The notes: generated from the sequence alone by a model not told the origin. A DNA stretch of 64,000 bases from Streptomyces maremycinicus (GCF_001184025.1 NZ_BBYG01000015.1:124001-188000); one strand, 5' to 3'; counted from the first letter of the stretch, positions 50,566-59,460 are shown. Program-made: numbers and translations.

Positions 50566-51318
50566 CTATGCGCCGGCCGCCGACACCGCGGCGACGAGCT
50601 CGCGTTGGTGGTGACCGTAGGCGGTGCGCAGGGCCTGCCCCGGCCAGTCGGCGGGCAGGAGTCCGGCCGGCAGCACCGGGTCGGCCAGGAGATGCCGTAC
50701 GACCGCCGCGAGGGCGGTGAACAGGTCGGCGGGCCGTCCGGCGCCCTCGACATGGGCCAGCAGGACCCGGGCAGTCCGCGCCCACGCGTCGAGCGGCCAC
50801 AACCCCGCGGCCAGGTCCTGGGCGGGCTCCTGGGGGCGGACGGCGAAGTGCTGGAGCACGCCCCCGAGGTCCGCGGGCCAGGGCCGGCCGAGGTTGGCGG
50901 GTCGCAGCCAGACCCCCTCGCGGAGTTCGGCGAGCCGCAGGGCGCCCAACCGGCCGCGCAGTTCGGCGCGCTCGGCGGCGCCACGGCCGGTCGCGGTGAT
51001 GACGGCCATCTCCCACTCGCCGTCCCACGCGCGCGTGTCCGGGTGCACGGCGTCGTCCTGACGGCGCTGGCGCTCCAGCAGTCGGTCGCTGAGCCGGTAG
51101 ACGCCGTCCGTCCGCCGCAGGTCGCCCGCGGCCACCATCCTGCTGAGCGAGGCCCGTACCGTCGAGCCACCGACACCGAACGGCTCCACGCCGCGCACCA
51201 GGTCCTTCGCCGCCATCTCGGGCGGGTGCGTGCCCAGCAGCAGGCTCAGGACCACCGACCGCGCGGACAGCGGCGGCAGGTCGACCTCGCCGGGCTGCGC
51301 CGTCACGTTCCTCCGCAT
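50566..51318 (-). CDS. PaaX family transcriptional repressor
   Basis: A 250-residue regulator. It has the PaaX layout: a winged helix near the N-terminus (SARSVVLSLLLGTHPPEMAAKDLVRGVEPFGVGGSTVRASLSRMVAAGDLRR), then GEWEMAVITATGR and a helical C-terminal domain. The ATG at 51318 is eight bases after TAAAGT; an ATG at 51342 would add eight residues and cannot be excluded. It is divergent from an acyl-CoA dehydrogenase and probably controls it. Confidence 0.88.
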   Translation of the reverse strand: MRRNVTAQPGEVDLPPLSARSVVLSLLLGTHPPEMAAKDLVRGVEPFGVGGSTVRASLSRMVAAGDLRRTDGVYRLSDRLLERQRRQDDAVHPDTRAWDGEWEMAVITATGRGAAERAELRGRLGALRLAELREGVWLRPANLGRPWPADLGGVLQHFAVRPQEPAQDLAAGLWPLDAWARTARVLLAHVEGAGRPADLFTALAAVVRHLLADPVLPAGLLPADWPGQALRTAYGHHQRELVAAVSAAGA

Positions 51319-51344
51319 GAGGCCGTACTTTACGTCCCGCATCG

Positions 51345-51384
51345 ATGTTGCACTATTGCTACACCCGTAGGGAAAGTGCAACAT
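51345..51384. promoter_or_regulatory. Long inverted repeat in the PaaX/acyl-CoA dehydrogenase gap
   Basis: ATGTTGCACT (51345-51354) and AGTGCAACAT (51375-51384) are perfect ten-base arms with a 20-base centre, spanning four helical turns. The dehydrogenase promoter TTGCTA (51356) with CAACAT (51379-51384) lies inside. This is the expected operator of the divergent PaaX repressor. Confidence 0.75.
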
Positions 51385-51390
51385 AGCCGC

Positions 51391-53178
51391 ATGGCCCAGA
51401 TACTCACCCAGGCACAGGCACAGGCACAGGCAGAGGCACAGGCACAGGTCCCGGCGCCGGATCAGGCACAGGTCCAGGCGCCGGTGCGAGCGCCGAACCG
51501 GACGCCGGCGCAGCCGAGGTCGGCGCCGCCCGTCTCGTCGTTCGCCACGCACGAGGTCACCAACCAGCCTCCGCCGCTGGCCCCGTACGACGCCTCCGAC
51601 GACCTGGCCCTGCTGGAGGGGCTGCGGCGGGAGGGCGCGGGGTGGGCGGAACCGGACGTCCGCCGGATCGGTCTGCTGGCGGGCGGCGTCGAGGCGCAGG
51701 AATGGGGCGAGCTGGCCAACCGGCACGAGCCCGTCCTGCGCACCCACGACCGGTACGGCCACCGGGTCGACGAGGTCGACTTCCATCCCGGCTGGCACGA
51801 GCTGATGCGGGTCGCGGTCGCGGAGGGGCTGGCCGGCGCGCCCTGGGCGGACGACCGGCCGGGCGCCCATGTGGCGCGCACGGCGGGCGGTCTCGCCTGG
51901 GGGCACACGGAGGCCGGGCACGGCTGCCCCACGTCGATGACCTACGCGGCCGTCCCCGCGCTGCGCCACCAGCCGGAACTCGCCGCCGTCTACGAGCCGC
52001 TGCTGACCAGCCGGGAGTACGACCCGGGGCTGCGGGTGCCGACGCAGAAGCGCGGGCTGCTCGCGGGCATGGGGATGACCGAGAAGCAGGGCGGTTCCGA
52101 CGTCCGGACCAACACGACGGCGGCCCGGCCCACGGCGGAGCCCGGTGTGTACACGCTGCGCGGGCACAAGTGGTTCACGTCGGCGCCGATGTGCGACGTC
52201 TTCCTGGTGCTGGCGCAGGCGCCCGGCGGGCTCTCGTGCTTCCTGGTGCCGCGCGTGCTGCCCGACGGCACCCGCAACACGTTCCGCGTCCAGCGGTTGA
52301 AGGACAAGCTGGGCAACCGCTCCAACGCGTCCTCCGAGCCCGAGTTCGACGGGACCGTGGCGTGGCTGGTGGGGCCCGAGGGGCAGGGCGTCAAGACCAT
52401 CATCGAGATGGTCAACTGCACCCGCCTGGACTGCGTGATGATGTCGGCGACGCTGATGCGCAAGACGCTCGTCGAGGCGGGACATCACGTGCGGCACCGC
52501 AGCGCGTTCGGGGCGCGGCTGCTGGACCAGCCGCTGATGCGCAACGTGCTGGCCGACCTGGCGCTGGAGTCGGAGGCGGCCACCACGCTCACCCTGCGGC
52601 TGGCCGGGGCGGCCGACCGGGCGCTGCGCGGGGACGACGACCGAGGGACCGAGCGGGCCTTCCGCCGGATCGCCACCGCCGTCGGCAAGTACTGGGTGAC
52701 CAAACGCGGGCCGGCCTTCACCGCGGAGGCCCTGGAGTGCCTGGGCGGCAACGGTTACGTGGAGGACTCCGGTATGCCCCGCCACTACCGCGAGGCGCCC
52801 CTGCTGTCCATCTGGGAGGGCTCGGGCAACGTCAACGCCCTCGACGTACTGCGGGCGTTGACCCGCGAACCGGCGACCGCGGACGCCCTGTTCGGCGAAC
52901 TCGACCTGGCGCGAGGGGCGGACGCCCGGCTCGACGCCGCCGTCTCGCGGCTGCGGACGGGACTGGGCCGGACGACGCAGGCCGGCGCCCGGCGGCTGGT
53001 GGAGCAGATGGCGCTCACCCTCCAGGCCTCGCTCCTGGTCCGGCACGCCCCGGCCGCCGTCGCCGACGCGTTCTGCGCGACCCGGCTGGGCGGCGACTGG
53101 GGGTACGCCTTCGGTACGCTCCCGGACGGCGCCGATCTCGACGGGATCCTGGAGCGGAGCCTTCCCGGCACCGGCTGA
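51391..53178 (+). CDS. Acyl-CoA dehydrogenase, AidB-like
   Basis: A 595-residue FAD enzyme. Motifs: GLLAGMGMTEKQGGSDVRTNTT (FAD contact), LRGHKWFTSAPMCDVFLVLAQ, FRVQRLKDKLGNRSNASSEPEFDG, ECLGGNGYVEDSGMPRHYREAPLLSIWEGSGNVNALDVLR (AidB-type active region). The first 45 residues are an Ala/Gln/Pro-rich extension coded by a CAGGCA repeat. The ATG lies six bases after a CAACAT element, suggesting a leaderless message. Electrons could pass to the ETF encoded earlier in the window. Confidence 0.9.
   Translation: MAQILTQAQAQAQAEAQAQVPAPDQAQVQAPVRAPNRTPAQPRSAPPVSSFATHEVTNQPPPLAPYDASDDLALLEGLRREGAGWAEPDVRRIGLLAGGVEAQEWGELANRHEPVLRTHDRYGHRVDEVDFHPGWHELMRVAVAEGLAGAPWADDRPGAHVARTAGGLAWGHTEAGHGCPTSMTYAAVPALRHQPELAAVYEPLLTSREYDPGLRVPTQKRGLLAGMGMTEKQGGSDVRTNTTAARPTAEPGVYTLRGHKWFTSAPMCDVFLVLAQAPGGLSCFLVPRVLPDGTRNTFRVQRLKDKLGNRSNASSEPEFDGTVAWLVGPEGQGVKTIIEMVNCTRLDCVMMSATLMRKTLVEAGHHVRHRSAFGARLLDQPLMRNVLADLALESEAATTLTLRLAGAADRALRGDDDRGTERAFRRIATAVGKYWVTKRGPAFTAEALECLGGNGYVEDSGMPRHYREAPLLSIWEGSGNVNALDVLRALTREPATADALFGELDLARGADARLDAAVSRLRTGLGRTTQAGARRLVEQMALTLQASLLVRHAPAAVADAFCATRLGGDWGYAFGTLPDGADLDGILERSLPGTG
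51407..51446 (+). repeat. Hexanucleotide repeat coding a Gln-Ala tract
   Basis: CAGGCA units with one CAGAGG-type interruption code for alternating Gln and Ala at the N-terminus of the acyl-CoA dehydrogenase. Repeat number may vary. Confidence 0.85.
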
Positions 53179-53296
53179 GGTTCCCGAATCGACCGCGGGC
53201 CGCACGGTGGTACCGGTGCCGCCCGCCCGGCCGTCGGTGTCCGACCCGGGCTGGTCGCCGGCGTCCGACCGGGCTGGTCGCCGGTCTCGGGTCGGG

Positions 53297-53878
53297 TCAG
53301 CCCGTCGGGCGGCCCCAGAGCGCGTCGAAGCGGGCCCAGTCGGTGTCCCACTGCTCCACCCGCCGGCGTTCCAGGCGGCCCCGCAGCACCCGGCCGCCCG
53401 CGAGGGGGAGGGCGGCCGCGGCGACTCCCGCGAGACCGCCGACGAGCGAGGCGCGCAGTCTGGCCTGGGCCGCGGAGGCCGGTTTCGTCACCAGGCGGCC
53501 CCGCGGGTCCGTCCACACCGTGACGGGGGTGCCCGCGGCGCTGCCGGGGCCGACCCTGACCTGGCCGTTGTGCACGGAGCCGTCCGGACCGGTCCAGCCG
53601 ACTCTCGCCCACACCCGGTCACCGGCGGACGATCCGTTCACGGCGGCTCTGCCCGGGGCCCGTTCGGTCAGGTGCCCCAGCAGGGGCCGCCACTCGACGC
53701 GTTCGCGCGCCAGCCCGTGCTCGACGGACCCCGCGGTCGCCCACCCCGCCAGCACCCCGACGAGGACGGTCAGCGCCCAGACGCCGAGCACGACCCAGGC
53801 CTCCACCGTGTCGGCGCGACGCTTGAGCGGGTTGCGCCGCCAGCGCCACAGCCACACCTTCGGACCACGGAACGCCAT
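53297..53878 (-). CDS. Rv1733c-like membrane protein
   Basis: A 193-residue protein with two membrane helices (about 28-52 and 145-168), basic intracellular ends (WLWRWRRNPLKRRADT) and an extracellular loop of about 90 residues (VWARVGWTGPDGSVHNGQVRVGPGSAAGTPVTVWTDPRG). This matches the mycobacterial Rv1733c family of unknown role. The ATG after AGGAGGAA is preferred. Confidence 0.85.
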   Translation of the reverse strand: MAFRGPKVWLWRWRRNPLKRRADTVEAWVVLGVWALTVLVGVLAGWATAGSVEHGLARERVEWRPLLGHLTERAPGRAAVNGSSAGDRVWARVGWTGPDGSVHNGQVRVGPGSAAGTPVTVWTDPRGRLVTKPASAAQARLRASLVGGLAGVAAAALPLAGGRVLRGRLERRRVEQWDTDWARFDALWGRPTG

Positions 53879-54156
53879 CGAAGGCTTCCTCCTCATGAGC
53901 GCATGAACATCCCGGCCGCCCTCCCATACGGGGCCGGCGGCCCCGATGCTCAGGCCGCTTCCCCCGTCCCGACGGTCCCACGGGCCCGGCGCCCGCGCGG
54001 GCGTCCCCGCGAGAATGGCCGATCTCTTGCGCTCCGGGCCACCGTCGCCGCTGTGACCTGCGGCGACGGCGTTTCCGGAGGTGACTGTCAGTGGCGGGGT
54101 GCAGACTGGCCGGTGTCTGGGACAAAGACGTCAAGGACACCGCGGAGGTGATCGAC

Positions 54157-55242
54157 ATGACCGAGACACTGCTCGCCGTGGGCACGCGCAAGGGTCTGTT
54201 CATCGGGCGACGGCGCAGTGGCGCATGGGAGTTCGACGAATCCCCCTACTTCAACGCACAGGCGATCTACTCGGTCGCCATCGACACCCGCGGCGACCGC
54301 CCGCGGTTGCTGGCCGGCGGCGACAGCGCGCACTGGGGCCCGTCGGTGTTCCACTCCGACGACCTCGGCCGGACGTGGACCGAACCGGCCTCGCCCGCCG
54401 TGCGGTTCCCGCAGGACACGGACGCCTCGCTGGAGCGGGTCTGGCAGTTGCATCCGGCGGCCGCCGAGCCCGACGTGGTGTACGCGGGCACGGAACCGGC
54501 CGCGCTGTACCGCTCGCGCGACCGGGGCGAGAGCTTCGAGCTGGTCCGCCCGCTGTGGGAGCACCCCACCCGCTCGAAATGGGTTCCGGGCGGGGGCGGG
54601 GAGGGCCTGCACACGGTCCTCACCGACCGCCGCGACCCCCGTTCGGTGACGGTGGCCGTGTCGACGGCCGGGGTGTTCCGCACGAGTGACGGCGGCGCGA
54701 GCTGGGCTCCGGCCAACTCCGGTGTCTCCGCGGTGTTCCTGCCGGATCCGAACCCCGAGTTCGGCCAGTGCGTGCACAAGGTGGCGCGGGACGCGGCGGA
54801 CCCGGACCGCCTCTACCTCCAGAACCACTGGGGGGTCTACCGCAGCGACGACAAGGGCGGGCAGTGGACCGACATCGGCGCGGGCCTGCCCTCCACCTTC
54901 GGCTTCGCCGTCGCCGCGCACCAGACGCGCGGGGACACGGCGTACGTGTTCCCGATCAACGCCGACGCGGACCGGGTGCCCGCCGACCACCGGTGCCGGG
55001 TCTTCCGCACGTCGGACGCGGGCCGGAGCTGGGAGCCGCTCACTGCGGGCCTGCCGCAGGAGGACCACTACGGCACGGTGCTGCGCGACGCGCTCTGCAC
55101 GGACGACGGGGACCCGGCGGGCGTGTACTTCGGCAACCGCAACGGCGAGGTGTTCGCCTCGGCCGACGACGGCGACAGCTGGCGGCAGTTGGCCTCGCAC
55201 CTGCCGGACGTCCTGTGCGTACGGGCCGCGGTGGTGGGATGA
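54157..55242 (+). CDS. BNR/sialidase-fold beta-propeller protein
   Basis: A 361-residue soluble propeller of the Ycf48/BNR kind: repeated Asp-box motifs FHSDDLGRTWTEP, YRSRDRGESFELV, FRTSDGGASWAPA, YRSDDKGGQWTDI and FRTSDAGRSWEPL. No signal peptide. Closest in layout to exo-alpha-sialidase-like proteins without obvious catalytic residues, so enzymatic activity is uncertain. GGAGG lies before the ATG. Confidence 0.87.
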   Translation: MTETLLAVGTRKGLFIGRRRSGAWEFDESPYFNAQAIYSVAIDTRGDRPRLLAGGDSAHWGPSVFHSDDLGRTWTEPASPAVRFPQDTDASLERVWQLHPAAAEPDVVYAGTEPAALYRSRDRGESFELVRPLWEHPTRSKWVPGGGGEGLHTVLTDRRDPRSVTVAVSTAGVFRTSDGGASWAPANSGVSAVFLPDPNPEFGQCVHKVARDAADPDRLYLQNHWGVYRSDDKGGQWTDIGAGLPSTFGFAVAAHQTRGDTAYVFPINADADRVPADHRCRVFRTSDAGRSWEPLTAGLPQEDHYGTVLRDALCTDDGDPAGVYFGNRNGEVFASADDGDSWRQLASHLPDVLCVRAAVVG

Positions 55243-55311
55243 GCCGACCCGTGCGCGAGGTCCGGCCGTCCGGCCTCGGCCTCCGGTTGATCAACGCCAT
55301 GTGTACGGCAG

Positions 55312-55317
55312 TAGGGT
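55312..55317 (+). promoter_or_regulatory. -10 element of ung gene (leaderless)
   Basis: TAGGGT ends six bases before the GTG at 55324. TTGATC lies 19 bases upstream as a possible -35. Confidence 0.5.
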
Positions 55318-55323
55318 GACGCC

Positions 55324-56001
55324 GTGGCACCACGACCCTTGCATGAAATCGTCGAACCGGGCTGGGCCGAGGCCCTCGCACCCGTCGCCGGGAAGATCGC
55401 CGAGATGGGCGACTTCCTGCGCGCGGAGATCGCCGCGGGACGCACCTATCTCCCTGCCGGACAGAACGTCCTGCGGGCCTTCCAGCAACCGTTCGACGAC
55501 GTCCGCGTCCTGATCGTCGGACAGGACCCGTATCCGACGCCCGGGCACGCGGTGGGTCTGTCGTTCTCGGTCGCTCCGGAGGTCCGTCCGCTGCCCGGCA
55601 GCCTGATCAACATATACCGGGAGCTGAACACCGACCTGGGCCTGTCCCAGCCGTCCAGCGGCGATCTGACGCCGTGGACGCGGCAGGGGGTGCTGCTGCT
55701 CAACAGGGCGCTCACCACGGCCCCGCGCAAGCCGGCGGCGCATCGCGGGAAGGGCTGGGAGGAGGTCACCGAGCAGGCGATACGGGCGCTGGCGGCGCGC
55801 GGGAAGCCCCTGGTGTCCATCCTGTGGGGGCGGGACGCACGCAACCTGCGTCCGCTGCTCGGGGACCTGCCCTCGGTGGAGTCCGCGCACCCCTCCCCCA
55901 TGTCGGCGGACCGCGGGTTCTTCGGCTCGCGGCCGTTCAGCAGGGCGAACGACCTGCTGGTCCGGCAGGGAGGTCAGCCGGTGGACTGGCGCCTGCCGTG
56001 A
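55324..56001 (+). CDS. ung: Uracil-DNA glycosylase (family 1)
   Basis: A 225-residue DNA repair enzyme removing uracil from DNA. The water-activating motif GQDPYP has Asp68, LLLNRALT is the second motif and SAHPSPMSA (His189) the third. Length is normal for the family. Its stop overlaps the next gene's start as GTGA, an unusual partner for a repair gene. Confidence 0.96.
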   Translation: MAPRPLHEIVEPGWAEALAPVAGKIAEMGDFLRAEIAAGRTYLPAGQNVLRAFQQPFDDVRVLIVGQDPYPTPGHAVGLSFSVAPEVRPLPGSLINIYRELNTDLGLSQPSSGDLTPWTRQGVLLLNRALTTAPRKPAAHRGKGWEEVTEQAIRALAARGKPLVSILWGRDARNLRPLLGDLPSVESAHPSPMSADRGFFGSRPFSRANDLLVRQGGQPVDWRLP

Positions 56002-57032
56002 CCGTCCGCGCCGGTCCGGGCGACGGGGCCGGGACGGGGACCGGCAGCGCGGGCGGCTCCGACGGGGGCATCCTCGCCGTGGACTCGGGCGGTTCCGGTC
56101 TCCGGGTCGCGCTCGGGACCGCCGAACGCGGTGCCCTCGCCCGGCGCTCCTCCCGGGTACCCGTACGCACCGGCGCGCGAGGCATCGACCCGCAGCACCT
56201 GATGGCCCTACTGGCGCCGCTGGTCCAGGAGTTGTCGGCGGAGACCGGTGTCCTCCGGCCCGCCACGGCGGTGGTCGGCGCGGCGGGCCTGGGCACTCTG
56301 GGCGACGCGCTGCGCGCCGAGCTCCCGGGCGCCCTGGCACGGGAGTTCGGCGTCCGGACGACCGCGCTCGCCGCCGACGCCGTCACCGCCTATGTCGGCG
56401 CGCTCGGACTCCGGCCGGGCGCCGTGGTGGCCGGGGGCACGGGCCTGATCGCGATCGGCACGGACCTGACGGCCTGGCAGCGGGCGGACGGCTGGGGCCA
56501 CCTGCTGGGCGACTGCGGCGGCGGTGCGTGGATCGGGCGGGCCGGTCTGGAAGCCGCCCTGCGCGCCCACGACGGCCGCCCCGGCGGGTCGGCCGCGCTG
56601 CTGGCCCGGGCCGAGGCGCGGTTCGGGCCGATGACCGGGCTGCCGGGTCTGCTGTACCCGCGCCCCGACCGCCCTGCCGTCCTCGCCTCCTTCGCGCCGG
56701 AGGTGGCCACCTGCGCGAAGGACGACCCGATCGCCGCCGGAGTGCTGCGCGACGCGGCCCGGCACATCGCCGAGTCGGCCGCCGCCGTCTGCCCGGCGGG
56801 CGGTGCGTCCCGGATCGCCCTCACCGGCGGTCTGGTCAAGCTGGGCGATCCCCTCCTGGTCCCGCTGGAGGGGGAACTCGCGCGGCTGCTGCCGCGCGCC
56901 CCGCGGGTGCCCGCCGAGGGCGATCCGCTGGACGGCGCCGTACGCATCGCCACCGGACTGGCGACCGGCACGCTCGCGCCGCCGAGCCAGGAGGGGCTCT
57001 TCTCGGTGGAGGGCCCGGCGCATCCCGTCTGA
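55998..57032 (+). CDS. N-acetylglucosamine kinase-like (BadF/BadG family)
   Basis: A 344-residue sugar-kinase-fold protein. It has the phosphate-binding motif GILAVDSGGSGLRVALG (about 27-43), VVAGGTGLIAIGTD and GWGHLLGDCGGGAWIGRAGLEAALRAHDGR, all typical of BadF/N-acetylglucosamine kinase proteins. A Gly/Thr-rich N-terminal extension precedes them. Translation is coupled to ung by a GTGA overlap. It likely phosphorylates an amino sugar. Confidence 0.87.
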   Translation: MTVRAGPGDGAGTGTGSAGGSDGGILAVDSGGSGLRVALGTAERGALARRSSRVPVRTGARGIDPQHLMALLAPLVQELSAETGVLRPATAVVGAAGLGTLGDALRAELPGALAREFGVRTTALAADAVTAYVGALGLRPGAVVAGGTGLIAIGTDLTAWQRADGWGHLLGDCGGGAWIGRAGLEAALRAHDGRPGGSAALLARAEARFGPMTGLPGLLYPRPDRPAVLASFAPEVATCAKDDPIAAGVLRDAARHIAESAAAVCPAGGASRIALTGGLVKLGDPLLVPLEGELARLLPRAPRVPAEGDPLDGAVRIATGLATGTLAPPSQEGLFSVEGPAHPV

Positions 57033-57206
57033 TGCATCGTGCGTAGGGAACGTACGTCATGCCCCATAAGGGGGATTACCGCCTTCGAGGGCAAGTCACC
57101 CGGAAAACACGCTGATCACTTCTGATCCGTACGTAACTCATCCGACAAAACCGGACGGATACCGCTCACGTGCACCCTCCCCGAACAGGGGAGCCCAGGA
57201 AGCCAG

Positions 57207-57212
57207 TAACAT
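57207..57212 (+). promoter_or_regulatory. -10 element of CbiX-like gene (leaderless)
   Basis: TAACAT ends eight bases before the ATG at 57221, with no Shine-Dalgarno and no good -35. Confidence 0.45.
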
Positions 57213-57220
57213 GCGTCGCC

Positions 57221-58144
57221 ATGAGCTCCCCCACTGGGCCCGCGTCCGGCCTGCCAGTACGAATGCCGCGGCCTCGCCAGCCCGGGCGGCACCGCCGACC
57301 CGAGCCGCTGGCGGCTCCCGAGGGCGCGCCCGCGCTCGTCCTCGCGGTGCCTGGTCCGCCGAGCGCCGCCACCCGCGGCCTCGCCGAGGAGATCGTGAGC
57401 ATCGCCCGCTCCGAGCTGCCCGGCCTCGACGCCCGTATCGGTTACCTGGACGGGGACGACACAGATTTCCCCACCCTGCGGTCCGTTCTCGCGCAGGCCG
57501 CCGAGGAACGCACCGCGCGCTTCGAGCAGGCCCGTGCCGCCGGACTGGACGTCAAGGAGCCCGACGGCCCGGTGGGTGTCGTCGTGCCCCTGCTGGCCGG
57601 CCCCGACGGCGCGCTGCTGCGCCAGGTCCGCCAGGCCGTCATGGAGAGCCGGATCGCGGCCGAGCTGACCGATGTGCTCGGCCCGCACCCGCTGCTCGCC
57701 GAGGCCCTGCACGTGCGGCTGTCCGAGGCCGGTCTGGCCCGCGCCGACCGCGCCCGGCTGTTCACCGTGGCGACGGCCGCGGACGGCATCATCCTCGCCT
57801 CCGTGGGCGGCGAGGAGGCCGTGCAGGCCGCCGGGATCACCGGCATGCTGCTCGCCGCGCGCCTCGCCGTGCCGGTGATGGCCGCGGCTCTCGACCAGGA
57901 GGGTTCCATCGCCTCCGTCGCCGAGCAGCTGCGTTCGTCCGGCTCCCAGCAGCTGGCGCTGGCGCCCTACCTGATCGGCCCGGAGATCGACGCCACGCTG
58001 ATCGAGGAGGCCGCCCGGGAAGCCGGCTGCGCCGCCGCCGAGGCGCTCGGCCCGTACCCGGCCATCGGCAAGCTCGCGCTGGCCAAGTACACGACCGCCC
58101 TCGGTATCGCCCCGCCGCAGCCCCAGGGCGCGCCGGTCCGCTGA
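57221..58144 (+). CDS. Sirohydrochlorin chelatase-like (CbiX) protein
   Basis: A 307-residue protein with two CbiX-type modules. VVVPLLAGPDGALLRQVRQAV, LTDVLGPHPLLAEALHVRL and LALAPYLIGPEIDATLIEEAAREAGC match the family. The first motif, usually a His in a GHGS/HGSRDP loop, reads VPGPPSAATRGLAEEI here, so the first metal-binding His is missing. The protein may have lost chelatase activity or act on another substrate. Confidence 0.8.
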   Translation: MSSPTGPASGLPVRMPRPRQPGRHRRPEPLAAPEGAPALVLAVPGPPSAATRGLAEEIVSIARSELPGLDARIGYLDGDDTDFPTLRSVLAQAAEERTARFEQARAAGLDVKEPDGPVGVVVPLLAGPDGALLRQVRQAVMESRIAAELTDVLGPHPLLAEALHVRLSEAGLARADRARLFTVATAADGIILASVGGEEAVQAAGITGMLLAARLAVPVMAAALDQEGSIASVAEQLRSSGSQQLALAPYLIGPEIDATLIEEAAREAGCAAAEALGPYPAIGKLALAKYTTALGIAPPQPQGAPVR

Positions 58145-58167
58145 ACCCCGCACGGACGCCGTACGAA

Positions 58168-58203
58168 CGAAGGGCCCGCTCCGGGTGTGGAGCGGGCCCT
58201 TCG
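58168..58203. terminator. Terminator after CbiX-like gene
   Basis: CGAAGGGCCCGCTCC, a six-base loop and GGAGCGGGCCCTTCG form a perfect 15-base-pair stem about 25 bases past the stop. Confidence 0.93.
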
Positions 58204-58335
58204 CGTCGGCACGGCGGTCCGGCGCGAGGCCGGCACCGGTGGCACGCGACACCGAGCGGTGCGGTCCCGGGGTACGCGCCGGGCCATGGGCCCGTGGCGG
58301 GGTACGGGGCTCGAAGTACGCGCCCGGGGCGCGGG

Positions 58336-59376
58336 TCAGCCGAGGACCACGCAGGAGGCGGCGGGGACCGGGACGGAACCGCCGCGCCGGGGCAGGCCGG
58401 TCGCCGGGTCCAGGGAGAACCAGGTCACGTCGCCCGAGCGTTCGTTCGCCACATACAGGAAACCGCCGGCCTCGGCGACGGCCCGCGGCCAGTGTCCGGC
58501 GCAGGGCACCGTCCCGACCAGCCGCAGCGCCTCCCCCGCGCCCTCCACGGCGAACACGGAGAGCACGTCCTCGCCGCGCGTGGCGGTCCAGACGAACCGG
58601 CCGTCGGGCGAGACGACGAGACCGGACGGGTAGGCGTCCCCGGCCGGGGCGCCGGGCAGCACGGCGGCCTCGGACAACGGCTTCAACGAGCCGTCCGAGG
58701 CGTCCCAGCGGCAGACGGTGACCGTCGGGGTGAGTTCGTTGACCACGTAGGCGTAGCCGCCGCCCGGGTGGAAGGCCAGGTGGCGCGGCCCCGAGCCGGG
58801 CCGCAGCGCGTGCTCCCCGTGCAGGACGGGAGTGCCGTCGCGCAGGGCGCACACCCGCACGGAATCCGTCCCGAGGTCCACGCTCACCACCCACCGCCCG
58901 CTCGGGTCGGGCTGCACCTGGTGGGCGTGCGGCCCCTGCTGGCGTCGTGTGTGCGGGCCCGAGCCGGTGTGCCGCAGGACGCCGGAGGCGACACGGGCGA
59001 GGCTGCCGTCGGCGCGCACCGGGACGGCGGAGACGCTGCCGGAGCCGTAATTGGCGGTGAGTACGTGTCCGTCGAACACGCTGAGGTGCGTGGGGCCGCT
59101 GCCGCCGACCGGCACGGGCGGTCCGGTCTGCTCCGGCGCGTCGCCCGTCACCCGGTACGCGGCGACCGCGCCGTCCGCCGTCTCGCTGACCGCGTACAGC
59201 GTGTCCCCGGTGGCCGACAGCGCCAGGTACGAGGGGTCGGGGACGCCGTTGACGCTGCCCAGGACGGTGAGCGCACCGCTGACCGGGTCCACCGCGGCGG
59301 CCACGATCCCGGGCCCTCCAGCCGCCGTGAACGAGCCGATGAACGCCCGCCGTCGCCTTCCGCCGAGGTCTGCCAC
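58336..59376 (-). CDS. Lactonase family beta-propeller (Pgl-like)
   Basis: A 346-residue seven-bladed propeller of the 6-phosphogluconolactonase/cycloisomerase family: FIGSFTAAGGPGIVAAAVDPVSGALT, GSGPTHLSVFDGHVLTANYGSGSVSAVPV, HAHQVQPDPSGRWVVSVDLGTDSVRV and GDAYPSGLVVSPDGRFVWTATRGEDVLSVF. No signal peptide. GGGAGG precedes the GTG. A DasR-type box lies on its promoter, linking it to amino-sugar control. Confidence 0.9.
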   Translation of the reverse strand: MADLGGRRRRAFIGSFTAAGGPGIVAAAVDPVSGALTVLGSVNGVPDPSYLALSATGDTLYAVSETADGAVAAYRVTGDAPEQTGPPVPVGGSGPTHLSVFDGHVLTANYGSGSVSAVPVRADGSLARVASGVLRHTGSGPHTRRQQGPHAHQVQPDPSGRWVVSVDLGTDSVRVCALRDGTPVLHGEHALRPGSGPRHLAFHPGGGYAYVVNELTPTVTVCRWDASDGSLKPLSEAAVLPGAPAGDAYPSGLVVSPDGRFVWTATRGEDVLSVFAVEGAGEALRLVGTVPCAGHWPRAVAEAGGFLYVANERSGDVTWFSLDPATGLPRRGGSVPVPAASCVVLG

Positions 59377-59428
59377 CGCTGTCCCCTCCCGGGTCGCCGC
59401 TGCCGCTCTGACGCTGCTGCTCGGGGTG

Positions 59429-59460
59429 ACGGTAGCAGTCGATCACCAGCGGTCTAGACC
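59429..59460 (-). promoter_or_regulatory. Lactonase promoter with DasR-type operator (dre)
   Basis: GGTCTAGACC (59451-59460) is a perfect palindrome; with flanks it matches the DasR box pattern (ASTGGTCTAGACCAST) at 14 of 16 positions. It lies where the -35 of a TACCGT -10 (59429-59434, minus strand) would be, so DasR should repress the lactonase gene. Confidence 0.72.

Noticed and set aside
51319..53205. In-frame N-terminal extension of the PaaX protein to 879 residues
   Set aside because: The extension is antisense to the acyl-CoA dehydrogenase and has no recognisable domain; a clear PaaX start and operator lie at its end.
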